Source: Fimbriimonadaceae bacterium
GTDB taxonomy: Bacteria; Armatimonadota; Fimbriimonadia; Fimbriimonadales; Fimbriimonadaceae
DNA length: 48,004 nt
Direction of reading: 5' to 3'
NCBI GenBank assembly: GCA_023957775.1
Contig: JAMLGR010000021.1
Span: 1-48,004 of the forward strand
Positions 17,310-24,962 of this stretch are shown here, piece after piece. The notes below the pieces were generated by a model. It was not told where the DNA came from. It worked only from the letters and a program-made list of their open reading frames with translations, and did not search any database. Both the position numbers and the translations under genes were made by a program. Position 1 is the first letter of the stretch. Each line of letters begins with the position of its first letter.

Positions 17310-17891
17310 ATGTCACGAATTCAAGAACTCGACGCCATCGTGGCTCGCCACGATTTGAACACGCACCCGTTCTACCAGGAGTGGGTCATGGGCACGCTTC
17401 CCATGGAGAAGCTGCAGGACTACGCCGCCGAATACGGCCGGTTCGTGGGAACCATCGCCAAGGGGTGGGACACGATCGGCGAGGCAGGCTACGCGGAAGA
17501 GGAGCGCGTGCACGAGCGGCTGTGGGACGACTTCAAAGGCGCGATCGGCGCCGGCGCGCCCTCGGGACGCGGCCACACCGAAGCGCTGGTGACCGCCGCG
17601 GACAGCCTCTTCTCGTACCGACCCGAGGCTGTGGGGGCCCTGTACGCCTTTGAAGCCCAGCAGCCCATCACCTCGAGGAGCAAACTCGACGGCCTGAACG
17701 CCCATTACGAGGTCTCCGAGGCTGGCAAGGAGTACTTCGTGGTCCACGCCGACGACGTGCACGAGGTGGAGAACCTGAAGCGCCGCGTCGAAGCCATGAG
17801 CGACGAGGAGTTCGCCCGCGCGAAATCCGCGTGCTCCGTGGTGTGCGCCGCCATGTGGTCCGCGCTGGACGGCGTCTACCACCGCGCCTAG
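17310..17891 (+). CDS. Heme-oxygenase-fold protein (TenA/PqqC/CADD-like)
   Basis: 193 residues, all alpha. The opening LDAIVARHDLNTHPFYQEWV and the HPFY-x-x-W motif are typical of TenA/PqqC/CADD-type proteins. Candidate metal ligands are Glu64/His68, Glu115 (YAFEAQQP), His146 and Asp149/His151 (VVHADDVHE), but the spacing does not match the H-x3-D-x2-H pattern of well-studied diiron members, so I do not claim a diiron site. It may be an oxidase or a cofactor-handling protein. ATG 17310 follows GGGGG by 7 bases. It ends at an 18-bp perfect inverted repeat. Confidence 0.65.
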   Translation: MSRIQELDAIVARHDLNTHPFYQEWVMGTLPMEKLQDYAAEYGRFVGTIAKGWDTIGEAGYAEEERVHERLWDDFKGAIGAGAPSGRGHTEALVTAADSLFSYRPEAVGALYAFEAQQPITSRSKLDGLNAHYEVSEAGKEYFVVHADDVHEVENLKRRVEAMSDEEFARAKSACSVVCAAMWSALDGVYHRA

Positions 17892-17894
17892 ACT

Positions 17895-17947
17895 GGTTTG
17901 TGGTTTGTGGTTGGTGGGCGAGGGGGACAAACCACAAACCACAAACC
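17895..17947. repeat. 18-bp perfect inverted repeat (GGTTTGTGG type)
   Basis: GGTTTGTGGTTTGTGGTT (17895-17912) and its exact reverse complement (17930-17947) around a 17-base loop. Made of GTTTGTG units, like the sequence at 41098-41130. It immediately follows a stop codon, so it may end transcription, although no T-run follows. Confidence 0.7.
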
Positions 17948-17969
17948 CTACGCAGTTGTACGGGGATTC

Positions 17970-18060
17970 CGGGGTTTTTTGGCGAACGTGGAAAAACCCC
18001 GTTGAGTATCCGGGAGGCGAACACCGAAGATTCTCTTGTCTGGCGCGGAAGGATCCGCGC
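17970..18060. other. Structured leader region upstream of pilC
   Basis: Two hairpins precede the pilC ribosome-binding site: GGGGTTTTT...AAAAACCCC at about 17971-18000, and GCGCGG-AAGGAT-CCGCGC at 18043-18060. I could not match them to a known riboswitch. Confidence 0.4.
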
Positions 18061-18081
18061 GTCTGAGACAGGAGGTTTCGA

Positions 18082-19287
18082 ATGCCGGTCTTTGCCTACA
18101 CTGCCATCGATTCAAGCGGCCGCACGGTTCGCTCCGTGACGGAGGCTGACGACGAGCAGTTGGTCTTGGCGAAGCTTCGCGACCAAGGGCTCCACTGCAC
18201 GGAGATCAAGCGCTCCGGCAGCTCGATGAAGAAGAGCTCCTTCGGCAAGAAGAAGCTGAAGGTCAAAAGCCTCGTCGTGTTCTCGCGCCAGTTCGCGACC
18301 ATGATCGACGCGGGCATCCCGATCCTCCGGTGTCTCGACATCCTCGTCGGGCAGATGAAGGACCCGGTGATGCGCGAAACGGTCGGCGCCGTCGCCGTCG
18401 ATGTGAAGGGCGGCCTGTCGCTCAACGAAGCGCTGGGCAAGCACCCGCACGTCTTCAACAAGCTCTATGTGAACATGATCCGCGCCGCCGAACTCGGCGG
18501 CATCCTCGACCAGATCCTCGACCGGCTCGCCGGGTTCCTCGAGTACGAGGCCGAGATTCGCGGAAAGATCAAGGGCGCGATGATGTACCCCGTCATGGTG
18601 CTCTGCTTCTCGGTGCTGATGCTCTTCGTGCTGTTCAGCTTCGTGCTTCCCAAGTTCAAGGAGATCTTCACCGGCATGAACGTGGAGATGCCGCCGATGA
18701 CGGCCGCCCTCTTCTCGTTCGGCGACTTCATGCAGAAGTCGTGGTGGGTCGTGATCCTGCTCGCTGTCGGAAGCTTCTTCGGGCTCAAGATGTGGGGCAA
18801 GACGCCTCAGGGCCGGTATCAGCTCGACTTCCTGAAACTGCGGCTGCCGATCGTGGGCGAGCTGGCGCTCAAGATGAGCGTCGCCCGGTTCACCCGTACG
18901 TTCGGCACGCTCATCAGCAGCGGCGTCCCCATGCTGCGCAGCCTGGAGATCGTGGGAGAGACCTTGGGCAACGTCGTGTTGACCAAGGCGATCGACGACA
19001 CGCGCACCAGCATCCGCGAAGGGCAGAAGCTCTCCGCGCCGCTGGCCGCCTCCGGCCTGTTCCCCAACATGGTCACGACCATGATCGACGTCGGCGAGGA
19101 ATCCGGACGCCTCTCGGAGATGCTGGTCAAGATCGGCGACTTCTACGACCAGGAAGTCGAGTCGACGGTCAAGGGCCTCACGTCGATGATCGAGCCCATG
19201 CTGATCATCTTTATGGGTGTGATCGTCGGCTTTATCGCCATCTCGGTCATGACGCCGATCTTCAAACTCGTGAACAGCGTCTCGTAA
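18082..19287 (+). CDS. pilC: PilC/GspF type IV pilus-type inner-membrane platform protein
   Basis: 401 residues. The N-terminus MPVFAYTAIDSSGRTV and the two T2SSF domains (FSRQFATMIDAGIPILRCLD near 75-95; FTRTFGTLISSGVPMLRSLE near 275-295) define the PilC/GspF family. Three membrane segments are visible (MMYPVMVLCFSVLMLFVLFS, WVVILLAVGSFFGLK and the C-terminal LIIFMGVIVGFIAISV). It anchors the pilus or pseudopilus assembly motor in the inner membrane. AGGAGG lies 7 bases before the ATG. The other pilus genes are not in the window apart from the pseudopilin at 12469. It ends at a strong terminator. Confidence 0.93.
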   Translation: MPVFAYTAIDSSGRTVRSVTEADDEQLVLAKLRDQGLHCTEIKRSGSSMKKSSFGKKKLKVKSLVVFSRQFATMIDAGIPILRCLDILVGQMKDPVMRETVGAVAVDVKGGLSLNEALGKHPHVFNKLYVNMIRAAELGGILDQILDRLAGFLEYEAEIRGKIKGAMMYPVMVLCFSVLMLFVLFSFVLPKFKEIFTGMNVEMPPMTAALFSFGDFMQKSWWVVILLAVGSFFGLKMWGKTPQGRYQLDFLKLRLPIVGELALKMSVARFTRTFGTLISSGVPMLRSLEIVGETLGNVVLTKAIDDTRTSIREGQKLSAPLAASGLFPNMVTTMIDVGEESGRLSEMLVKIGDFYDQEVESTVKGLTSMIEPMLIIFMGVIVGFIAISVMTPIFKLVNSVS

Positions 19288-19297
19288 CAACTTGGTT

Positions 19298-19328
19298 CCG
19301 GGCGAGTGGATGCTCGCCCGGGTTTCTT
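19298..19328 (+). terminator. Rho-independent terminator after pilC
   Basis: CCGGGCGAG pairs with CTCGCCCGG around TGGATG, then GTTTCTTC. It sits 10 bases after the pilC stop. Confidence 0.8.
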
Positions 19329-19425
19329 CAATGTCCCACTTGGGACCGCGGTTACGGGAAGGGCCAGGAAGGCGCTTTCCGGAGCCGGCTAGGATGGCCG
19401 GCTGGAATGGTCAACGGAGTGTTGT

Positions 19426-20685
19426 ATGTCTGAATCGATTCGTACGCATCAGGACCCGGAAGGGCTGGTTCTTCGCTACCTCAAGAAGCCTACGCCGGAC
19501 ATCAAAGACCTGATCATGGTGCAGTACGCGGGGCTTGTCGAGCGGATCGCTCGCCGCTTCAGTGGGCTGGAGCCGTTCGAAGACCTGTGCCAGGTGGGTT
19601 TCATCGGTCTGCTGAACGCGCTCGGGAAGTTCGACCCCGAGGCCGGAGTGCGGTTCAACACCTATGCGACGTACCTGGTGGCGGGAGAGATCAAGCACTA
19701 CCTGCGCGACCGGACGCAGACGATCCGTCACCCCGCGTGGCTGCAGGAGCTGCGCCACAAGGTGAACCGGGCGGCAGGCGTTCTGCAGCAGACTCATGGC
19801 CGGACCCCCACCGAGCGGGAGATCGCCGACGCCCTTGGCGTGAGCGAGACCGCGGTGAGGGAGGTGTTCGTCACCCAGGAGATGCTTCGGGTGTCGTCCC
19901 TCGACGCGCCGGCCCCGGGTGATGAGGACGGATCGGGAGAGACCGAGAACCTCGACGCCGCGGCGTTCTGCCCGGAGCAACTCAGCGTCGAGGACCGCAT
20001 GATGCTCGAGAACGCGATGAAGCAGCTCCGCACGCTCGAGCGGGACGTGCTCATGCATTTCCACTTCGACATGATGAACCAGACGGAGATCGCCTCCAAG
20101 CTTGGGATTTCCTGCAACTACGTGTCCCACATCCTTCGGCAGTCCCTCGCGAAACTGCGCAAGATCCTCGCCGGCGAAGAGGAGAAGGACCGCGTGCTGC
20201 GCCGCCAGGCCTCCGAGATCGACTACGAGGTGGTGGACGCCGAGACCGGTGCCTATACCGAAGCCTATTTCCACACGCGTCTGGCCGAAGAGGTTCACCG
20301 CGCTTCCGCCGCCGAGGGGTCCGTGGGCTTGGTGTGCGTGAACTTCAAAGGGCTCGAGACCTTGCGCTCGTTCTACGGCGACGCGAGCGTCACCGACTTC
20401 ATGGCCGACGCTGCCGAGTTCCTGCGCGAGAACGTGCGCCGTATCGACATCGTTGCCCGGATGGGGGTGAGTGGCTTTGGTGTGATCCTGCCCGTGAACG
20501 GTCCCAACGTCGTGCTGGTTCGCGAGCGTCTCGTCCGCAAGATTCAGGATTGGATGAGCGGGCGCCTTGCGCAAAACGGTCCGATCGAGGTGGAACTGGG
20601 CCAGGCCCTTTACCCGCAGGATGGGAAGACCGCGAAGACGCTCCTGAAGAAGTCGGCGCTCAAGCCGCTGAGCGAAGCGGCGTAG
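19426..20685 (+). CDS. SigB/SigF-type sigma factor fused to a degenerate GGDEF domain
   Basis: 419 residues. Residues 1-250 are a group 3 sigma-70 factor: region 2 (LVERIARRFSGLEPFEDLCQ, GVRFNTYATYLVAGEIKHYL), region 3 (WLQELRHKVNRAAGVLQQ, TPTEREIADALGVS) and region 4 (MNQTEIASKLGISCNYVSH). Residues 262-415 follow the diguanylate cyclase fold: DAETGAYTEAYFHTRL, FKGLETLRSFYGDA, RRIDIVARM and ALYPQDGKTAKTLLKKS. The signature GGDEF is replaced by GVSGF (347-351) and the metal-binding Asp before FK is Asn306, so it cannot be an active cyclase. The I-site RxxD (R338-R-I-D341) is kept five residues before the signature, so c-di-GMP binding is plausible. GGAG lies 9 bases upstream of the ATG. Confidence 0.88.
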   Translation: MSESIRTHQDPEGLVLRYLKKPTPDIKDLIMVQYAGLVERIARRFSGLEPFEDLCQVGFIGLLNALGKFDPEAGVRFNTYATYLVAGEIKHYLRDRTQTIRHPAWLQELRHKVNRAAGVLQQTHGRTPTEREIADALGVSETAVREVFVTQEMLRVSSLDAPAPGDEDGSGETENLDAAAFCPEQLSVEDRMMLENAMKQLRTLERDVLMHFHFDMMNQTEIASKLGISCNYVSHILRQSLAKLRKILAGEEEKDRVLRRQASEIDYEVVDAETGAYTEAYFHTRLAEEVHRASAAEGSVGLVCVNFKGLETLRSFYGDASVTDFMADAAEFLRENVRRIDIVARMGVSGFGVILPVNGPNVVLVRERLVRKIQDWMSGRLAQNGPIEVELGQALYPQDGKTAKTLLKKSALKPLSEAA

Positions 20686-20710
20686 CCAACGACCAACGAC
20701 CCCTGGGTGC

Positions 20711-20716
20711 CACAAT
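20711..20716 (+). promoter_or_regulatory. Candidate -10 box (CACAAT), leaderless
   Basis: CACAAT ends 6 bases before ATG 20723, which has no Shine-Dalgarno sequence. Confidence 0.35.
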
Positions 20717-20722
20717 CGAAGC

Positions 20723-22009
20723 ATGCCCAGCGCGATCCCAGTGGCCCACGACTTCAACTGTCCGTGGTGCTGGATCGGGCTGTTCCATGCGCGGAGGCTT
20801 CAACAGGAGTTCGGGGTCGCCATCGATTGGAGGCCCTACGAACTCTATCCCGACACCCGCCCCTGGCCCGAGCCGATCGCGGTCCCGCCGGTCAGCGGGA
20901 CGCGCCCGCCCACTCCGGGCCGACTGACCCTCGCGTACGCCGCCGAGGGCATGGCCGCTCCCGCCGTGGCGCGACCCAAGAGGATGCGGACGCACGCGGC
21001 CCATGAAGCCGTGGAGTATGCGAAGACCGAAGGCGTCGCCGACGCCCTCGTCGAGCGGTTCTACCGCGGGTATTGGGAGCGCGGACTGGACCTTGCCCAG
21101 CCGTCGGTGCTGGCCAACCTGGCCCAAGGCACGGTGAAGGATGTCGGGAAGATGCTCGACGCCGTCCGAGACCGGTCGTTCGCCCCAAACATCGTCGGAT
21201 TCGACGACGACGCCTATGCGAGCGGCGTGTTCCACGTGCCGACGTTCTGGATCGGCGAAAGGCGCCTTGCCGAGCAGCCGTACGTCGCCATTCGATCCGC
21301 GATGGAGGAGGCGGGTTACAGTCCTCGGGCGACGGGGGCACCCTACGCAGTCGTGCACTTCGACAAGGCACCCTCCGACCGGCCCCGCGTCGTGATGATG
21401 ATGGTCGCGACGATCGACGGCAAGACGACGACCGGCACGCGCGACGAGCCGGTGATGGACCTCGGGTCCGAGGTCGACCACGCGGCGATGAGACAGGTCG
21501 AGAGTGCCGTGGACGCCGTGATGATCGGCGCGAACACGCTCCGGAGCACTCCAAAGCTCTGGTACGACGCCCGGCTCCAGCGCATCGTCGTGACGCGCTC
21601 GGGGCGGGTGGACTTCGCGGCTCGGTTCTTCACCGACGCTCCCTCCCGGGCGGTGATTGCGACGCCCGTGTCGGCAGCGCTCCTGGCTCCGGCGGACGTG
21701 GGTCTTTGGCGCGGAGGGGACGAAGGGGTCGACTTCGAGGCCCTCCTTCGCTGGCTGCATGTCGAGCGGGGGGTGAACACGCTCTTGGTCGAGGGAGGGA
21801 GCGACCTCAACGCCGCGCTCTTGACGCTCGACCTTGTGGACGAGCTCTTCCTGACGATCGCACCCAAGATCAAATTGGGGGCCGAAACCCCGACGATCGC
21901 CGACGGCGCGCCTCTTGCGCGGGACCAGGTGCGCCGGTTCGAGTTGGCGGAGCACCACCGGGTCGGAGACGAGCTCTTCGTTCGGTATCGCCGGGTGAAG
22001 GGAAGCTGA
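20723..22009 (+). CDS. Fusion of a DsbA/FrnE-like thioredoxin-fold domain and a RibD-C reductase
   Basis: 428 residues in one uninterrupted frame. Residues 1-200 are DsbA/FrnE-like: the active site FNCPWCWIG has Cys13 and Cys16, and GVFHVPTFWIGERRL carries the cis-proline (VPTF). Residues about 225-425 are a RibD C-terminal/dihydrofolate-reductase-like domain: VVMMMVATIDGKTTTG, VDAVMIGANTLRSTP, LLVEGGSDLNAALL and DELFLTIAPKIKLG. The first half would do disulfide or glutathione-type redox chemistry, the second NADPH-dependent reduction of a pteridine- or pyrimidine-like substrate. No signal peptide, so cytoplasmic. Combining them in one chain suggests coupled redox steps, but the substrate is unknown. 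It is followed at once by the ABC exporter genes. Confidence 0.85.
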   Translation: MPSAIPVAHDFNCPWCWIGLFHARRLQQEFGVAIDWRPYELYPDTRPWPEPIAVPPVSGTRPPTPGRLTLAYAAEGMAAPAVARPKRMRTHAAHEAVEYAKTEGVADALVERFYRGYWERGLDLAQPSVLANLAQGTVKDVGKMLDAVRDRSFAPNIVGFDDDAYASGVFHVPTFWIGERRLAEQPYVAIRSAMEEAGYSPRATGAPYAVVHFDKAPSDRPRVVMMMVATIDGKTTTGTRDEPVMDLGSEVDHAAMRQVESAVDAVMIGANTLRSTPKLWYDARLQRIVVTRSGRVDFAARFFTDAPSRAVIATPVSAALLAPADVGLWRGGDEGVDFEALLRWLHVERGVNTLLVEGGSDLNAALLTLDLVDELFLTIAPKIKLGAETPTIADGAPLARDQVRRFELAEHHRVGDELFVRYRRVKGS

Positions 22010-22010
22010 C

Positions 22011-23195
22011 ATGCCACGGTCCTCGACAAGTCCCCGCAAGGCGCGCCGATCCGTTCGCCGGCCGCTTGCCCCGGCCACCTACCTTCTACGAAACGCACGT
22101 CGGACGCTACCGCTGACCGGGGTGATCCTTTTGGCGGTGCTGTTGATCTCGGGCATCGTGTCGATGATCGACTCGATTCCGCTCTCGATCCGCACGATCT
22201 ACCGCTACTCGGAGCACTCGCTCGGCGTCACGCCGCGAGGCGATCCGTCGCTGACGGAGTCGATTCGTCAGGAGATCTTGGCGGAGTCGCCCGTTCCGAT
22301 CGAACGCATCGTCGTTTGCCGGGCGGCGGGTTCGCAGGTCCAGAGCATCGTGGGGAAGTGGCCCTTCGTCGTACTCGGCTTGAAGCCCGACGATCTCAAG
22401 TTCATGCTGAAGGAGCTGGGCTCAACCCGGGTGGAGGGACGTCTGCCCGAGGTGGGTGCGCCGGAGGTCGTGATCAGCGAGCCGGTGGCGCGGAACCTGA
22501 GCCTCAAGATCGGCTCGACCCTGCTCGGCCCCAACCTCCCCGAGAGTTACTCGCCCTACGACGTGAAGGTGGTCGGAATCGCGCAGACGGATTTGTGGTT
22601 GATGTTCGCCGATTACGACTACGAAGCGGCCAACCACTTTCCGCCGCTCGACAATCTGATGGTGATCGCACCGACGCTCGCACAGCAGGAACAACTGGAC
22701 CGGTGGGCCGTGGCGCGCTTCAAGGGCCGTCGCGCGCAGATTTTCGCCTTCCACCGGCTCGAGGAGGAGACGAACGAGATGTTTCGCATCCTCTACCGCA
22801 TCCTCGACGTCGTGATCGGAACGCTCGTCGCCGTGATCACTCTGATGATGGGGATGCTGATCAACATCTACCAATCGCAGCGGATCGTGGAGTTCGGGCT
22901 GTTGCAGGCGCTCGGCTACACGAAGCGGCAACTGCTGCGGCGGACGATGGTCGAGACCATCGCCGTGTTGGTCGCGGGTTGGCTGATCGGCATCGCGGCG
23001 GCGTATGGGCTGCTGAACGTGGCCAAAGCCGTGCTCATGGATCCCCAGGCCTTCGCCCTCGACCCGCTGGACCCCGCGGCCTACCGCTACACGCTCCCCG
23101 TTCCGTTCGCGATCCTCGCCGTCGCCGCGTTGACCGTGTGGTTGAGGTTTCGGAAGTTCGATCCGGTGGGGGTCGTGGAAAGGAGGCTGGTTTGA
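22011..23195 (+). CDS. FtsX/MacB-type ABC transporter permease
   Basis: 394 residues. After a basic N-terminus, a first membrane helix (LTGVILLAVLLISGIVSMI, about 35-55) is followed by a periplasmic domain of about 200 residues and three C-terminal helices (VVIGTLVAVITLMMGMLINI, IAVLVAGWLIGIAAAYGLL, PFAILAVAALTVWLRF), the FtsX-like layout. QRIVEFGLLQALGYTKRQLL is the conserved cytoplasmic coupling segment. It works with the ATPase that follows, overlapping by four bases, in lipid, lipoprotein or peptide export or in membrane signalling. It starts one base after the fusion gene's stop. Confidence 0.88.
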   Translation: MPRSSTSPRKARRSVRRPLAPATYLLRNARRTLPLTGVILLAVLLISGIVSMIDSIPLSIRTIYRYSEHSLGVTPRGDPSLTESIRQEILAESPVPIERIVVCRAAGSQVQSIVGKWPFVVLGLKPDDLKFMLKELGSTRVEGRLPEVGAPEVVISEPVARNLSLKIGSTLLGPNLPESYSPYDVKVVGIAQTDLWLMFADYDYEAANHFPPLDNLMVIAPTLAQQEQLDRWAVARFKGRRAQIFAFHRLEEETNEMFRILYRILDVVIGTLVAVITLMMGMLINIYQSQRIVEFGLLQALGYTKRQLLRRTMVETIAVLVAGWLIGIAAAYGLLNVAKAVLMDPQAFALDPLDPAAYRYTLPVPFAILAVAALTVWLRFRKFDPVGVVERRLV

Positions 23196-23836
23196 TCCGC
23201 GGATCCCAGGTCTCGCTCGTCTACAACGACCATGGCCGCCCGGTGCATGCGTGCCGCGATCTCGACCTCGACATCGGGGCCGGCGAGTTCGTCGGGATCC
23301 TGGGACCGTCGGGGTCGGGCAAATCCTCGTTGCTCTATCTCCTCAGCGGCCTCAAGGTTCCCACGTCGGGAACGGTGCACTACGAGGGGCGCGACTTGGC
23401 GTCGATGAACGACGAGGAGCGGAGCGGCCTGCGGCTCCGCGCGTTCGGCTTCCTGTTCCAGCAATCGTTTCTTCTGGGGTATCTCACCGCGCTCGAGAAC
23501 GTGCTGATCGCGGCTCCGGAGGGCGACCTGGAGGAGCGCGCCTCGGCGTTGCTCGACCGATTGGGACTTGCCGGCAGGACGCACCGCATGCCTCATGAGC
23601 TGAGCGGAGGCGAGCGCCAACGGGTGTGCGTCGCGCGGGCGTTGCTCGGGGAACCACGCGTCATCTTTGCGGACGAACCGACCGCGGCGCTGGACCATCG
23701 GAACGGGCTCGAGGTGGTCCGCCTCCTCGACGGGCATCGCGGCGACGGCGCGCTGGTGATGGTGACGCACGACCCCTCGATGCTGGAGAACGCCGACCGG
23801 ATTCTGCATCTCAACGATGGGAAGTTGGAGGAGTAG
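23192..23836 (+). CDS. LolD/MacB-type ABC transporter ATPase
   Basis: 214 residues. Walker A GPSGSGKS (38-45), Q-loop FLFQQSFLL, signature LSGGERQR (137-144), Walker B VIFADEP with Asp161-Glu162 and H-loop MVTHDP are all intact. It powers the FtsX-type permease just upstream. The start is TTG 23192: it overlaps the permease stop (TTGA) and has a perfect AGGAGG 5 bases upstream; no ATG fits. Confidence 0.92.
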   Translation: MIRGSQVSLVYNDHGRPVHACRDLDLDIGAGEFVGILGPSGSGKSSLLYLLSGLKVPTSGTVHYEGRDLASMNDEERSGLRLRAFGFLFQQSFLLGYLTALENVLIAAPEGDLEERASALLDRLGLAGRTHRMPHELSGGERQRVCVARALLGEPRVIFADEPTAALDHRNGLEVVRLLDGHRGDGALVMVTHDPSMLENADRILHLNDGKLEE

Positions 23837-24247
23837 GTGTCGCGACAAGAGTTCCTGCCTGACGAAGCCGCCACCCGTGCTTTGGGCGCGCGGTTGGCCG
23901 CCAGGTGGAGAGCCGGGGACGTCGTGCTTCTGGAGGGCCCTCTCGGGGCTGGCAAGACGACCCTGGTCCGAGGGGTCCTGGAGGCGTTGGGCCACGCGGA
24001 TTCCGTGCGCTCGCCCACCTTCAATCTCCTTCAGACCTTCGCCACCGCACCGCCGGTGATGCACGCCGATCTGTATCGGGTGTCCACCTGGCAGGGCATC
24101 GGCCTCGAGGAGTATCTCGACACGCACCTGTGCCTCATCGAGTGGCCGGACCGGGCGGAGGGGCTCCTGCCGAAAGAAGCGTGTTGGCGGGTGCGGCTGG
24201 ACTTCGCGGGCGAGGGCAGAAGCGCCAAGGTACGGGAGCCCGGGTAA
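23837..24247 (+). CDS. tsaE: tRNA t6A biosynthesis ATPase TsaE
   Basis: 136 residues. GPLGAGKTTLVRG is the Walker A of TsaE, followed by the family marks SPTFNLLQTF, HADLYRV and LIEWPDRAEGLLP. TsaE drives the TsaBD complex that makes N6-threonylcarbamoyladenosine at position 37 of ANN-decoding tRNAs. The GTG start directly abuts the TAG of the ABC ATPase gene. The partners tsaB and tsaD are not in the window. It is followed by the tandem 133-bp repeat. Confidence 0.92.
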   Translation: MSRQEFLPDEAATRALGARLAARWRAGDVVLLEGPLGAGKTTLVRGVLEALGHADSVRSPTFNLLQTFATAPPVMHADLYRVSTWQGIGLEEYLDTHLCLIEWPDRAEGLLPKEACWRVRLDFAGEGRSAKVREPG

Positions 24248-24253
24248 CCACCA

Positions 24254-24716
24254 TTTGGGAGTGCGCGACCTTGGTCGCGCCTTCCACCCGAGCGGCTTGC
24301 CGCGAGTCCGGCGGGGAGCCGGACAAGTCCGGCGGGGGACAAGGCGACGCGCAAGCGCGCGCACTCCCAGGCGGGGGGCAGGCGGGATTTGGGAGTGCGC
24401 GACCTTGGTCGCGCCCTCGACGCGAGCGGCTTGCCGCGAGTCGGGCGGGGAGCCGGACAAGTCCGGCGGGGACAAGGCGACGCGCAAGCGCGCGCACTCC
24501 CAGGCGGGGGGCAGGCGGGATTTGGGAGTGCGCGACCTTGGTCGCGCCTTCCACGCGAGCGGCTTGCCGCGAGTCGGGCGGGGAGCCGGACAAGTCCGGC
24601 GGGGGACAAGGCGACGCGCAAGCGCGCGCACTCCCAGGCGGGGGGCAAGCGACGCGCAAGCGCGCGCACTCCCAGAGCCAAGGCGACGCGTGGGCGCGCG
24701 CACTACCAGGGGGGCG
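24254..24716. repeat. Three tandem copies of a 133-bp palindromic element
   Basis: Units begin at 24257, 24391 and 24524 (spacing 134 and 133), each opening GGGAGTGCGCGACCTTGGTC and closing CAAGCGCGCGCACTCCCAG. The ends are inverted repeats of each other (GGGAGTGCGCG / CGCGCACTCCC). In the middle GCCGGAC-AA-GTCCGGC makes another hairpin. After copy three, the right end is repeated twice more (to 24711). The copies differ at a few bases only (CACCCGAGC, GACGCGAGC, CACGCGAGC). A shortened relative lies at 41719. No gene is inside: the open frames on both strands follow from the repeat's GC-rich composition. Confidence 0.9.
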
Positions 24717-24962
24717 CTAGGGGCGAGGGGCGCGGGCCACGCCCTCTGTCCGCACGTGGATCAGCCGCTCGCGGTGGTCGTTGAACATGCACAGCGCCCG
24801 CACGCCGAACTGGCGGGAGACGCTGACGGCGGTCTCCCAATCGAGGGGATTGACCTTGCCGTCCTTGCATCGCTCGGCTTCCAAATCGAATCGGGGGCAG
24901 TCTCGGCAGTACACTTGAATGTCCGGACGCCCCAAGAGGGGCGGAGGGTGCAGGACCATCAT
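24717..24962 (-). CDS. Small four-cysteine protein, family not recognised
   Basis: About 81 residues. The core YCRDCPRFDLEAERC then, 25 residues later, RALCMFNDHRE gives C-x2-C-x9-C...C, which suggests a small metal- or iron-sulfur-binding protein. The rest is soluble and basic at the end. The ATG at 24962 (or 24959) overlaps the start codon of the divergent secreted protein at 24961, so its promoter would lie inside that gene; a later GTG just before YCRDC is an alternative start. The sequence looks constrained (regular spacing, codon use like neighbours), but I cannot name a function. Confidence 0.55.
   Translation of the reverse strand: MMVLHPPPLLGRPDIQVYCRDCPRFDLEAERCKDGKVNPLDWETAVSVSRQFGVRALCMFNDHRERLIHVRTEGVARAPRP

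Noticed and set aside
17970-18081. A riboswitch before pilC
   Set aside because: Two hairpins are present, but no conserved core of a GEMM or other known riboswitch could be found.
24031-24681. Long open frames in several frames across the 24.25-24.72 kb repeats
   Set aside because: They repeat the same low-complexity peptide because the DNA is a tandem repeat without stops; no start signals.
24254-24716. CRISPR array
   Set aside because: The 133-bp units are repeated whole, with no unique spacers and no cas genes nearby.
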